From Scenedesmus sp. ARA3 (taxonomy: Eukaryota > Chlorophyta > Chlorophyceae > Sphaeropleales > Scenedesmaceae): 64,000 nucleotides of DNA. Made by a program: the position numbers and the translations under genes. How positions within the stretch are numbered: position 1 is the stretch's first letter; the number at the start of each line of letters is the position of its first letter. The notes below the pieces were generated by a model, which searched no databases, was not told the DNA's origin, and saw only the letters and a program-made list of their open reading frames with translations. Positions 51,531 to 62,600 of the stretch are shown in pieces. The stretch covers positions 3,618 to 67,617 of the forward strand of contig RWJK01001027.1 of the NCBI GenBank assembly GCA_004335835.1. Reading direction: 5' to 3'.

Positions 51531-53155
51531 AGGGACCTGCTGTATGAGGTGCTGCAGGGTCTGGTGGAGGACACCAAGCAGCGCCTGGAGCACCTCATGG
51601 CAATGGAGCATGAGGAGACGTGGACGCAGGTAGGCAGCCACAGCACTGCTTGATGCATACGGCCCTTGCTTTGTCCAGGTTTTGTTTTCTCTTTGCCCAA
51701 TGGCAATGGAGCATGAGGAGACGTGGACACAGGTGGGTGGGGTGGCCGCAGCCCGGTGTCATGCACGCATTATGTCAGCACATTGATTTGTGTGCATTGA
51801 TGGCAGCATGTTGGCAACGGAGCATGAGGCGACCTGGACGCAGGTGGCAGCCATAGCACTGCTTGATGTATGTGTGTCGGAGTGGCACTCCAGTGCTCCT
51901 GCAGGCAAATTGTGTGCATGGTGCTATGCACAAGCAAGTGCACACGCATGGGCAAGAGGCAAGTGCATTTGTGGGCAGGAAGAAGTGAACAGCGAGATGT
52001 GTACGCCGCATAGGAGTCATCCTTCATCTGAGCTTGCATGTGTGTCAGGACGTGGGAGGCTAGCTGGTACTGTGGCAGCTGCTAGATGGTGGGCCTGTAG
52101 ACGTGCACATGCATGCATCCGCAGGCTGATGCATGATTGGAGCCAACAGCCTGACAGCTATATATCAAAGCAGTCCATTCAGCACATTCTCTGCCTGCTG
52201 TACCTTGCTGGCAGAGGTATCCTGCCACTCAAAGAGATGTAATTGCTGCCCTGCCGCTGCCCCTCTGCTGCACCTGCAGAATGGCCACTACTACACAGAC
52301 AGCATGCAGCGCTTCCTTGACATGCTGACTAAGCGGATGTACGGCAGCAGCAGCAGCAGCGCCTTCGGCTCGATTGACAACCATGATGCCGGCGTCAGCC
52401 AGGCACTAACTCTGTTGGGCATCAGCAAGGAGGACCTGGAGTTGCTGCGTGCTAAGAAGAAGCAGGTGCGCTGCCCGCAGCCGAGACAGCAGTTGAATGA
52501 GAGCCGCAGCAGCAGCTGGGTTCGAACGCCGCTATGGATATACAGCCATGTCATGCAGTGTGACCCATCTCAGGTCAGGGTGCCCGGCTGCGTGCAGAGC
52601 CTGACTCAAGCAGCAGCTCAGCAGCACCTTGCAAGGAAACACTGATAATGCAGCACCCTGCAGCAAGTACTCTAGAGATCTGCTGCTCCCTGCATTGCAC
52701 TGCACTGCACTGTGTGCCTTTGCCTAACCACATCACTGTACACATGCACCGACTGCTTCTTCACCACCCCACAGAAAACAGAGGGTGTGGAGGGCTTGCT
52801 GAAGTTATTGGCAGGCACCCTGGCCTACTTTAAAGTGGCCAGCAAGCGTGTGAATGACGGAGTGCCGCTGCACCTGAAGCACTTCCTGCTTGCTCGCTAC
52901 TGCAAAGAGCTCGATGAGCTGCTAGTCAAACGCGCAGCAGCAGACTCGGCAGCAGTAAACGCTGATTGTGCTACAGCTGATGGTGCGCAAGCTAATGGAG
53001 CGGCAGCAGAGGCTGGGCAGGCTCTGCGGCAGCAGCAGCAGCCGACAGCGGAGCAGCTGATGTCGGAGGATGCCTCGACGGCTGAGCTGCGGGTGCAGCT
53101 GAAGCAGCAGCTGGAGCAGCTGCACAACGTGAGGAGGATCCTGGAGAGGTTTTAA
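45929..53155 (+). CDS. Mx-like dynamin GTPase, paralogue B (possibly broken)
   Basis: Exons: 45929-46085, 46279-46358, 46664-47075, 47501-47670, 48409-48525, 49067-49343, 50522-51100 (then gap), 51533-51629, 52280-52465 and 52775-53155. Exon lengths 1, 2, 4, 5 and 8 equal those of paralogue A. Motifs: GNQSAGKSS, TCTKCPTEVRLS, DLPG, TKAD; the end (LAYFKVASKRVNDGVPLHLKHFLL...RRILERF) is a GED-like domain. Exon 6 has one extra base near 49322 (GCATTTGGAGCAG against GCGCTGGAGCAG in A), which shifts the frame into exon 7. The last ~110 nt of exon 7 are missing: a dispersed repeat starts right after GCAGCGCAG and runs into a 228-N gap. Introns are swollen by exon-edge copies. It may be a recent pseudogene or a true gene with sequence errors. 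An alternative in-frame Met lies at 45890. Confidence 0.7.
47260..47500 (+). repeat. Two upstream copies of dynamin B exon 4 start
   Basis: Copies of the exon encoding GADVDLALIDLPGIIQTEQ, including the G3 motif, begin at about 47269 and 47391; the real exon starts at 47501. Each is preceded by a (CTG)7-14 tract. The first has lost its AG. Both keep about 55 nt and then meet the next CTG tract. Confidence 0.88.
47750..48275 (+). repeat. Tandem copies of dynamin B exon 4 end plus donor
   Basis: The exon end (ACCATAACTTGCAGGGATGA...AACCAG|GTGGG) with ~80 nt of following intron (GCCTGTGACTAGCAAGG, GTGCTGCGCAGCC) recurs at about 47758, 47874, 47983, 48112 and, weakly, 48240. The period is 110-130 bp. 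Most copies keep AACCAGGTG donors. Confidence 0.85.
48600..48790 (+). repeat. Copies of dynamin B exon 5 end plus donor
   Basis: ACACACGACACCTGG...CTGCAG|GTGGGTG recurs at about 48630-48668 and 48746-48784, after the real exon end at 48525. The period is about 115-140 bp. Confidence 0.85.
49344..49540. other. AT-rich island in dynamin B intron 6
   Basis: About 150 bp (49375-49530) are made almost only of A, T and C runs such as AAAACAAAATTTGCG and ATTCATTCACATCAAAATA, in sharp contrast to the GC-rich surroundings. No coding frame or terminal repeat is seen. Possible origins are an organellar DNA insertion or the remnant of a mobile element. Confidence 0.7.
49902..50440 (+). repeat. Three upstream copies of dynamin B exon 7 start
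   Basis: AG|GTCAACAGCCAGCTGCAGGC-like starts occur at 49902, 50027 and 50275 ahead of the real exon at 50522. The copies extend 60, ~110 and ~130 nt into the exon (QLQALPPPPSSDCSLELFRRL...DAVQGRGDVAFF) before diverging. The second and third are long enough to act as alternative exons only if they found a donor; none is obvious. Confidence 0.88.
51143..51251. repeat. Dispersed repeat, copy 2 (interrupting dynamin B exon 7)
   Basis: This copy matches 36690-36797 in the same chromosomal orientation (shared AGCATAGGCT/AGCATGGGCT, TGCGTAGGACTTGTA). It follows the truncated exon 7 and abuts the N run, so its far end is unknown. Confidence 0.75.
51252..51479. other. Assembly gap (228 N)
   Basis: A run of N lies between the dispersed repeat and a (CTG)n tract. 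The end of dynamin B exon 7 is expected here if the gene is intact. Confidence 0.99.
51480..51532 (+). repeat. (CTG)n tract at the exon 8 acceptor of dynamin B
   Basis: At least 17 CTG units lead straight into CAG|GGACCTG. The tract borders the gap, so its true length is unknown. The homologous intron end of paralogue A has the same tract. Confidence 0.9.
51690..51850 (+). repeat. Copies of dynamin B exon 8 end plus donor
   Basis: CAATGGAGCATGAGGAGACG...CACAG|GTGGG recurs at about 51701-51733, and CAACGGAGCATGAGGCGACC...GCAG|GTGGC at 51817-51844. The real exon ends at 51629. The period is about 105-115 bp. Confidence 0.87.
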
Positions 53156-53700
53156 GGCTGTGTGTCTTGTGGCGCTGCGGTTCTTGGTGGTTGATCTGAG
53201 TCGTTGGAAATTCAAGAGCCTGCAACCCGCAGCTCTGAAAACGGCGTGTTGTTGTAGATGCGCGTATCATCTGCCCGGTGTTGAGGGCGATTTGCTTGCG
53301 GGCGCTGAAGAACTGATCAGAAGTGCAAGTGGCTTCAAGGATTGTTTGCGGCCTGCTGTGTTGTAGGCACTGCACTGACCTTGCATTCTGTTGTGCTGAA
53401 GTGAGCAGATAGGTCGTGCTTTTCATGGGGACTGAGAGGTTGTGTGTATGTTGGGAGTTCTGATTGTCAGTGTGTTGGTTGCATTCCGTGGCGGTAAGCA
53501 TGCTGGCGACGGCAACGCAGTCGCCATGGTGTCTCTGAGTGTGCAGGGTAGCCTGTGCATGTCACATTCAGCGTGATCAGGTTTTGAGAGTGGTAGAACA
53601 CGTACTAATGACGGTGTCAATGGTTCTACTGTGTGGAGGCTCAGGCATATCTGTGTTTGTCCTGCCCTGTTGCTGCATGGCCATCCCTGCTGTGGTTGCA

Positions 53701-54220
53701 GTGGCGCAAGAGCCTTGCCAGCATGTATGATGCCATGTCAGCAGCCAGTTTCGGCAGCAGCACAGCCCTTCAAGCAGCAGCAGCAGACACCAGCAAGAAG
53801 CCCAGTCATGAGGCAGTTGCAGCGGATGCTGCGGAGTGTGCAGCAGCAGCAGTAACAGCAGCAGCAGTGGAAGCAGCAGATCAAGCAACCAGGAAGAAGT
53901 GCAGGCATGAGGCAGCTGCCGGGTGTGCCGCAGAGCGTGCAGCAGCAGAAGAAGCAGAAGGAAAGGCAGCAGCAGAAGCAGCGCACGCAGAAGCAGCAGC
54001 AGCAACAGCAAAAGCAGTTCAAGAAGCAGGGAACACACGCAAGCAGGAGGCAGCTGCACAGCCTGCTGCAGCAGCCCATAGACGGGGACATCAGGGTGCC
54101 ATGAGGCCGAAGTGTCAGGTGTGCAGGAGCTATGCTGCATTTGCTTGCAAGAACGGCTGCTGCAAGCGCTGCTGCCATAGCACGCAGGGGCAGTGTGGCT
54201 GCAAAAGGCACAAGGCTTGA
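53701..54220 (+). CDS. Ala-rich protein with C-terminal Cys/His cluster (unrecognised)
   Basis: An open frame runs from a good acceptor (TGGTTGCAG at about 53700) through Met at 53728 to a stop at 54220, about 165-173 residues. An upstream exon is possible. The body is an Ala/Glu/Lys-rich, probably helical segment with two spaced motifs (ATRKKCRHEAAA, DTSKKPSHEAVA). The end reads CQVC, AFACKNGCCKRCC, GQCGC and H. The order C-x2-C-x8-C-x4-C-x2-CC-(x)n-C-x-C-x2-H resembles the small zinc-binding tail found at the C-terminus of DUS1-like tRNA-dihydrouridine synthases and similar orphan proteins; that likeness is from memory. A zinc-binding, perhaps nucleic-acid-binding role is inferred. TGTAA lies at 54249-54253, just past the stop. 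Confidence 0.5.
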
Positions 54221-55115
54221 TTTGGTAAATGGCTTCAAGTTTTGATGTTGTAACAGCACCCTGGGCTCCATGTCTTCATCGTGGAGGCGGAATAACAATT
54301 CTCACGTATACCTGCTGTCACAGTGGTGGCTAAGAGGTGTCTTCGATGTCTTGTGTTGTGTTGTGTCACCCTGCTGCATGCCTGCACGTGTTGGACAGGC
54401 CGTGATCAGCACCATCTTGTAGCTGCTACAGTGCCGACTGCGCCTTTTCAGAACACGATGGCTGCAGTCCAACTAGAATAATACGGCCAGTTTGTGCAAG
54501 GGATTACCATTGCTGTGCCAGCATCTACATACTCCTTGGCACACCTTACACCACGTACGTCATCACACAGACTTGCTCACTTGCACATGCAGCTCACGGC
54601 ACCTTGGATCACATGGCCCGCAACACATGTTCCAGTGCTGCTTGCCTCACTGCAGCTCCAGCGCCACAACTGCACTGTCTGCGCTTGGCAAGCATGCTGA
54701 GCGCGGCAGCAACTTGCTGCCTTTGAAAGGCCAAGCATCCCAAACCCGCCAACAGACGTCGCGTCCCCAGCGCTGCTAGAAGCTGCAGCTTGCTTGGCGG
54801 TGGCTGTGCGTTCACAGGTCATGGGACCCTGCTCCAATCACCATAGAGCAGTCAGCAGCCTTCTGATTCTACTACACTAGGCTTTTGCAGTTCTCTACCT
54901 CTGCGCTAACCATGGCCTGCCGCTGTTTCCAGTGCTCCCTTGCTGTCACAATACAGCAGTGCCGAACCCAGCACCACATGTTGCAGTGTGCTGCTAGCGC
55001 TGCATCAGCCTGCCACCTCCACAACTGTGCGACACAAAACAATTCATCACTTTTCGGCTCAGTCTTGACCTGCTGAGCTGCCGCGACGCATATCTGTGCC
55101 ACATCAATCCACACT
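54221..55115. other. Intergenic between convergent genes
   Basis: No supported gene. The stretch should hold two 3' UTRs. Base composition is ordinary and no repeat is seen apart from short TGTTGTGTTGTGT text near 54350. Confidence 0.45.
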
Positions 55116-56653
55116 TCAGTAAGGCAGTGTCACCTCAGCACTCAAGCTGGCTGACGGCATACTTCCCACCTGTCCCCCAGTTCCCGCCGCGCCCTCGAAA
55201 CTTCCCACAGTGAACTTCCAGGGGCCCAGGTGCAGCGCATTCACGCCATCAGAGGGTCTCGGCATGACAAAGTCAGACTGGCTGAGCAGCATTTCGAGTG
55301 TTTCTGACGCCCCTGGCTCCAGCAGTTTGGTGCGCTTGAAGGCGCGCAGCGACTGCAGCGGATAGCCGTCCTTGCCCTGCAAGGCAGAGAAGGCAGTTGT
55401 TGTTGAAACAGCGTGCCGGCAGGTGTTGTAGAAGCAGCATTTCACGCGTTGCGGACTGCTAGAGTGCGGCTGCAATGCATGTCCACCATCTGGAGCATAT
55501 GCAGCTGGCAGTGCCGTACCCACATCTACTTGGGCAACGCTGGATTAAACAACAAATAAACAGCCACGCGCAACCTCGTCTGCACACTCACCCGTGCCAG
55601 CTCATGTGACAGGAACAGCAGTGGTCTGACTGCAACCAACACCCACGTAATGCTGGCAAGCACATCATGAGTGAGTCACTCAAAAGCACAGGCACCCTCT
55701 CCTGCACACTCACCCGCGCCAGCTCGTGTGAGAGGAACAGCGGCACGGAGTGCTCCCCCGCAGCGCTGCCGCTGTTAGTAACAGTCACTCTGAAGCAGAA
55801 GGCCGGCTCCGTGCCCACGTTGACACAGCCGTTTTCTTCGTTTTTGAGCAGCGCCAGGTCGCTGTAGGCAAAGCTGCTGTAGGAGAGGCCATAGCCAAAG
55901 GGGTATAGCACAAAGGAGGGATCCGACACAAACCTGCACAGCACGTGGCGGCAGCAGCAGCAGCAGCAGCATCACCAAGCAGCAGTACTGTCAGCAGGTG
56001 TGTAGGAGAGGCCGTAGCCAAAGGGTTACAGCACAAAGGATTGCGCCGACACAGACATGTGCAAAAAGGTGTTTGATAAGGAGTGCAGCAGCAGCGCAGC
56101 CATCAATCCCGCGGTGGCCTACTTGCGCAGTGTTTGGCTCTCTGAAACCTCCGGTGGACTTGTATGCGCATCAGGAGCCAACGCACTGGGAAGCAGTTCG
56201 CATTGTGGTGTTCATGTTTGCGCATAAGCAAGATGCCAAAGTATCAGCAGTAGCAGCAAGCAGCACCGCTGAAATCACGTGTAGCTCCTGCCCGGGTGGC
56301 CGCTGGCGGCGTCTGGGCGCATGCGCAGGTCCAGGGGCGACACAACGATTATGCCGTCTGCTGTGAGGACGCTGTGTGGCTCACAGCAGACGGGACTTCA
56401 GCAGGCTTTGATCATGCAATGATAATCGATGGTACTGATAACAGCAGCAGCTCACCTGTAGCTCCTGCCCGGGTGGCCGCTGGCCGCGTCTGGGCGCATG
56501 CGCAGGTCCAGAAGGGACACACTATCATGCAGTTTGCAGTACGGTCTTTGTGTATGCTGACAACACACGGCACCAGCAGCAGCATCGCCGCCAGCTGCAT
56601 CAACAATGACGCCAGCAGGCCTTGATCATGCAATGCTCAGTGATTGCAGTAGA

Positions 56654-56686
<33 letters not shown>

Positions 56687-59600
56687 TCACCTGTAGCTCC
56701 TGCCCGGGTGGCCGCTGGCCGCGTCTGGCCGCATGCGCAGGTCCAGCGGCGACACGCGGTAGGTGTAGTTGGAGTGGTGCCAGGTGATGGGCAGGCGGCC
56801 TGATGGGCTCACGCGGCCAAACAGCACGTCAGCAATGCCGCGGCCGCCCTCCTGCAGTTACAGAGAGATGCGGTTTTGCAGAACAACGGAACACACGAGG
56901 TTATAGACCAACACACAGCCAACTTGTGTGTTGAAAAGAGATGAAAATTTCATGCTGCAGGCGTGGGGCGAGCAACCTGCAGGAGCCTGCACAACACACA
57001 TATGTACAAGTGGCTGTTGGAGTGGTGCCAGGTGATGGGCAGGCGGCCTGACGGGCTCACACGGCCAAACAGCACGTCAGCCATGCCGCGCCCGCCGTCC
57101 TGCAAATGATATCAGATTATGTAGGATCATGCAGGACAACAGTACAGAGCATAAGAGATGGGCAGTAGCACAGGGGGTGCAGTTGGAGTGGTGCCAGGTG
57201 ATGGGCAGGCGGCCTGATGGGCTCACACGGCCAAACAGCACGTCAGCGATGCCGCGCCCGCCCTCCTGCAGGGACGCAGCGTGGACAAGGCTGAAGGTGA
57301 GATGCAGTGCAGGTGAACATGCATGCATGCCCCACAGTGCAAAGACACCTCTAAGAGCGTGCACACTATGCAGGCATTTGCATTGGCAACTGCTCAAACC
57401 ACCACAAAGCGGTAGTGCATGCCAGGGCATGAACTGTGTACACTCCTGCCAGCCGCCCACCTGGCCAGGGAAGCCTGCAGCCATCATGGCAGACACAGCC
57501 GGCATGCGGTCGATCCAGCCCACATCAAGCCTGCCACCATTGAACAGCACCACAGCCACCGGCAAGCCGGTTGCACATACAAAAATCACATACATGACAT
57601 CGCAAAGAGCATGCTATTACGCACAGCAGCCGGTACAAACACGACAGCCGTCGGCAATAACGCTGCACAGTCCTGCCGCCTTCTCACCTGGCCAGGGAAG
57701 CCTGCAGCCATCATGGCAGACACCGCCGGCATGCGGTCAATCCAGCCCACATCTAAGCCGCCACCATTAAAAAGCACCACAGCCACAGGCAGGCCAGGAG
57801 CACGGCGCGCCAGCGCTCGCACAAGGTCTGCCTGCCGGCCCGGAAGGTCTAGGTTGTTGCGGTCGAGTCCTTCGCCTTCGTGTGCGGGGCGCAGCGAGCC
57901 GTCCGCGGACTTCTCGTTTTCGATCATGCTGCTGCCGATGACGACGATTGCTGCATCGGCGCCGTTGCACGCCTGCAGAAGCCACACAAGAGATGCAGTT
58001 GAATGTGAATTGGCAAACCCAGGCCACGATGGCACGATTGGCGTGCAGAGAGACAACATGTTGTGCAGCATGTAGCGATGAAGCAAGTGAGCGGGTGGTC
58101 GGTTGCTCACCTTCAGTGCCGTCTCCAGGGGCCAGTCGTAGTGGATCTGCCCCATCAGGTCCATGCCCTGCGCATACTCCACCTTCACGCCAGAGCCCGC
58201 TGCAGCACAGAGAGATGTGGCAAGCAGAGATAATGTTGCGTCAGGGCATTTGTACAAAGTGATCACCACACCTACCACATGCCCTGAACATACTCCACCT
58301 TGACGCCGGAGTCCGCTGCAATGCAGCAACACAAGCAGGCAGAAGAAATGCAACAGGAGAAAGCGGGAGCAGCAGGTTTACTGACACAGTCAGATAATGG
58401 GACAGGGTGCATACTCCACATTTGCGTCGGAGCCCGCTGCAGCAGCACCACAGCAGGATCAGGAGGGATGCCATGGCAGGCAGCAGACCAGAGACCAGCA
58501 AGGAGAAAGAAAATAGGTGTAAGCCGATGTTGCAGCACAAGCAGAGCTTTACGCCATGCCCTGCATTTGGACATGACAAGGTGGCCGTGTGCAGGCACAG
58601 CACACAGGCTGCAGTTACATGCAGGGCAGACAGCACACAACAGCGTATCACTTACCCTTCCGCGGCAAAGTTACCGTGATAGTTGCCCATCATGTGCTCC
58701 GCCGCTGTCGGCCAGGGGCCCCACACACCATTGGTGCTTGACGCTTGCGCAAGCACAGCACCACGATAGTGCCTCATGCACAGGTCAGCGATGAAATAAC
58801 AAACTAAACCATCAAAACAACCAACCTCAACAGCACTCACCCAGCTCCTCCTGGATGCCCTGCAGCGGTGTGGCTGCAATGTCGGCATCAATCTTGCCGT
58901 AATAGCTGGCCATCATGTGCAGTGCGCTGTTGGCCAGCGGCCCCACACAACATGTTTGCTTCAAGCATGCACAAGCGAAGCGCCAAGACCGCATCCTTTG
59001 CAGAGCGCAGCAATTGTAGCCACCTGACTTTGATAATTAAAACAACGAGCGCGCACTTGCTTATTCAACAGCACTCACCCAGCTCTTCTTGAATGCCCTG
59101 CAGCGGCGTTGCTGCGATGTCCGCATCAAAGTTGCCGTAGTAGTTGCCCATCATGTGCTCAGCCGAGTTAGCCAGGGGCCCCAGCACGCACAGCTTCTTG
59201 AGGGAGGCCTTGTCCAGAGGCAGCAGCGGCTTGTCGGCGCCTGCGGGGGCCTTGTTCTTCAGCAGCACGATGCCTGCAGGTTGCATGTGACACAGAGTGC
59301 TTATTCAGGCAAATGCATGGCCGCATTCTTATGTTGCTGTGAAAAAACGTTGCGCTTGAGCAGCACGATGCCTGCGGGGTGCATGGGAAAGAAAGTGAAC
59401 TTGAAAGCATGAGCATGGCAGCACGCACAGCTTCTTGAGGGAGGCCTTGTCCAGAGGCAGCAGCGGCTGGTCGGCGCCTGCGGGGGCCTTGTTCTTCAGC
59501 AGCACAATGCCTGCAAGTTGCATGGGACAGACAGTGAGCTGCAAGCTCATGGAACAAACATGCATTTGGCGGGGCCTTGTTCAAGAGCAGCACAATGATT

Positions 59601-62600
59601 GCGATGAAAAACCAGACAGAAACAGTAGCACCAAACAACAGGAAGCAGCAGCATTACTGTGGTGTCGAATGTCACATACACACAGAAGCTGTGTGCATAT
59701 TCAGAAAGCGCACAGCCGCAACCAGGTCAAGCATGTCACTGTGCAGCAGCGGGTGCTTGACGGAGACGGTTCATCAACCTGGCTCATGGGCGGAGGAGTG
59801 TGCCCTGCGTCTGCACACAATCTGACCCGTGCCCGCTCACCCTTCTGCACCACGCTGCGTGCTAGCAGCCTGCTCATGCGGCCATTCACGGTGCTCAGTG
59901 GCAGCTCACGCCAGGGGTTGGCCTGGGGCGCGTCAAACTGGCCCGTGGCGAAGCGCACTGCTAGCGTGCGGTTGACAGCTGCATCAATGTCTGCTAAGGA
60001 GAGCAGCCCGGCCTCGATTGCGGGCTTGAGCTGCGTACGGCAAACAGTGCAGCACAGTGTATGACAGGGTTAGTTGCCAGCACGTGGTTGACGGCTGCAT
60101 CGATGTCTTCTGGTGAGAGCAGCCCGGCCTCAATCGCGGGCTTGAGCTGCGGCGCAGCAAGAAACGAAAGAAAGACAGAGCAGCACAGGTAAGAGCAGTG
60201 CAGAATGGTGTTGAAGCACAGCATATATGGCATGTGGCGGGTATTGCCAGCAAATCATTGAGGTTGCTGGCGGTTTGGTGTGGAGCGAAGCATGAGGGAG
60301 TGTGACACTGCGTCATGGTGCAAAATGCTCCAGCTGAGCATTGTCTAGCTGTGTGCAGCTGGTGACTCATGCAGCAGCTCTAGCACGAATGCAGTACATG
60401 TGCAAGTGCACCAGCTATGACCAGCGCCGGCTGCGCCAGCAGCAACAGCAAAGTCTGACTGAGTCACTGCCTGCAAGCATTGTCCCCATGCCACACACGA
60501 GTCAACGGCAGCCGCCGCCCACCTGATCTGCCTTGTCACAGAAGAGGTCCACACCGGCCTTGACAGCAGCAGCGGACGCGTCACGCATGCTGGGGTAGGC
60601 CTCGTGGCCCCACTCCAGCGCTTGAATGGCATTGCTGTTGTTGTGGATGCAGCAGCAGCAGCAGGACAAGCAGCAGTCAGTCATCACCCCCTCCACATGG
60701 CAAAGGTCAAGGCAAAAAGCCCAACAAGCCGCAGCTCAGCACTTGCACCACTGTCATGTGTTGATATGGCTGGATGTGCATTGATGTGGGTCTTGATAGA
60801 TATGGAAACACAGACATCAAGCGTGGTGCTGTGCTGCCGCATTAGTCCAACCACACAGCCGTCGAAGGCCATGTTGCCACACAGCAGCCACAATGCGGTT
60901 ACAGCAGCTAAACATGCAAACCATCTCAAGGCACGTGGGCCAATAGGCTGAAAAACACCAGCAAAGCAGCAGCCTCACCAGTCTGACACCACGTAGCCGT
61001 CAAAGCCCATGTTGCCTCGCAGCAGCAGCCAATGGTGGCTGCAGTACTTTTGCTGATACAAAGTGCACTGCAGTTCCCACAGTCCTCTACTGCCTAGAGC
61101 AGTCATCGCCAACAGCCCCACAGACGGACAGCGAGCCCAGTGAGACCCTAGCATCGCCTATGAACTACCGTTGTGTATTAAACTTGGGTAGAGGCACAGA
61201 GGAACATGACAACGCTGTGCAAGCCTCACCAGTCTGACACCACGTAGCCGTCAAAGCCCATGTTGCCCCGCAGCAGCTTCTGCAGCAGCGGCGCGCTGGC
61301 GCAGCTTGCCGTGCCATTGACTGCGTTGTAGGCGCACATGATGCCACGCGCACCCGCACCCTGCAGAGGAGAGTCACATACATGAAAACCGTTGCTGGTG
61401 CAAAACGGCACATGCCAGGTCAAACTGCCACAAGTGTGATAAGAGATTGTGTGCCTAGAGTGCGTAGAGCCCTGCAGGCCAGCCATATTTGCATATCGCA
61501 TAAAATGCCAGAACAACATCAACTGCGTGCAGAAACTGTGCAGTACAGCTTGTGTGTTGCGCCAAGTTTGCTATGCAATGTTCCAGCACAGCCACACCTG
61601 CAGCTGTCATGCACACTGTTTGTCAAGCAGCTGCAGCTATGTCTGGCAGCTGCCGTTGCTGCTGCTGCTGCTGCTGTGTCGCACCTGCACGCAGGCCCTG
61701 AATGGAGGCAGGTCGGTGTCTGTCAGGTCCTGCGGGCTGATGTCGATGTTGTGTGAGTACCTGTAGCAAAAGCAGCAGCAACAATACACATGAGGACAGA
61801 CGGCGCTTGATTCAGCTGCAAGGGTGAACTGCGTTGCCATCCAGCTGCTGCGCTGATCTAATCAATGTGCAGTGAACGGCAGCACTCATCCAACCAGTGC
61901 GTTCCTGAAAGCAACTGCTTGCAGCAGCCGCCATGACCATGTAATCTACCAGCACTAGCTGGGTCACTGCTGCCGATCACGCTGTGCTGCTCACTGCACT
62001 GCCGGCTGCAATGCGCCTGCTACATTGGGCCAGCAGCGCGCACCTGCTGTGGCCCTCCGCTCCCTCCAGCCCATAGCCCAGGAAGTGCTTGCAGGTGGCC
62101 ACAACCTGACACAATATTGCGCAGCGCAGCAGCAGTAGCATGCATCAGCTCCAGTGTCTGCCTATGGCCCCAGCAAGCATTATAGTGTGGGTGCAGCCAT
62201 CTGTTTGTTGCTTTGTGTGGCTGTAAACCCCTTGCTGCTTGAGTCGAATGCCAGCCAGCCAGCCTGCCAACCCAAATACCAACTAGCAGGCAGGCTTGCC
62301 GCCCTGCAGGCTACCCAGTTACACAACAACTGCAGAGTATCAACACCTTCAAACATCCAAAACACAGGCCAGCCTACCCCCACGCACCTTCTTATAGTCG
62401 GGGTCGCTGCCCTGCAGCCCCTGCACCACGCGCAGCGCCATGCGGCTGGTGAGCACGGGGTCCTCCCCGAAGGTCTCACTGCCGCGGCCCCAGCGAGGGT
62501 CCTTGAAGATGTTCACGTGCGGCGTCCAGCACACCAGGCCCCTGCACAGCAGCGACAATTATGCATGCAGCGGTTTTAGCAGCGGTTTCAGTGTTAGTGT

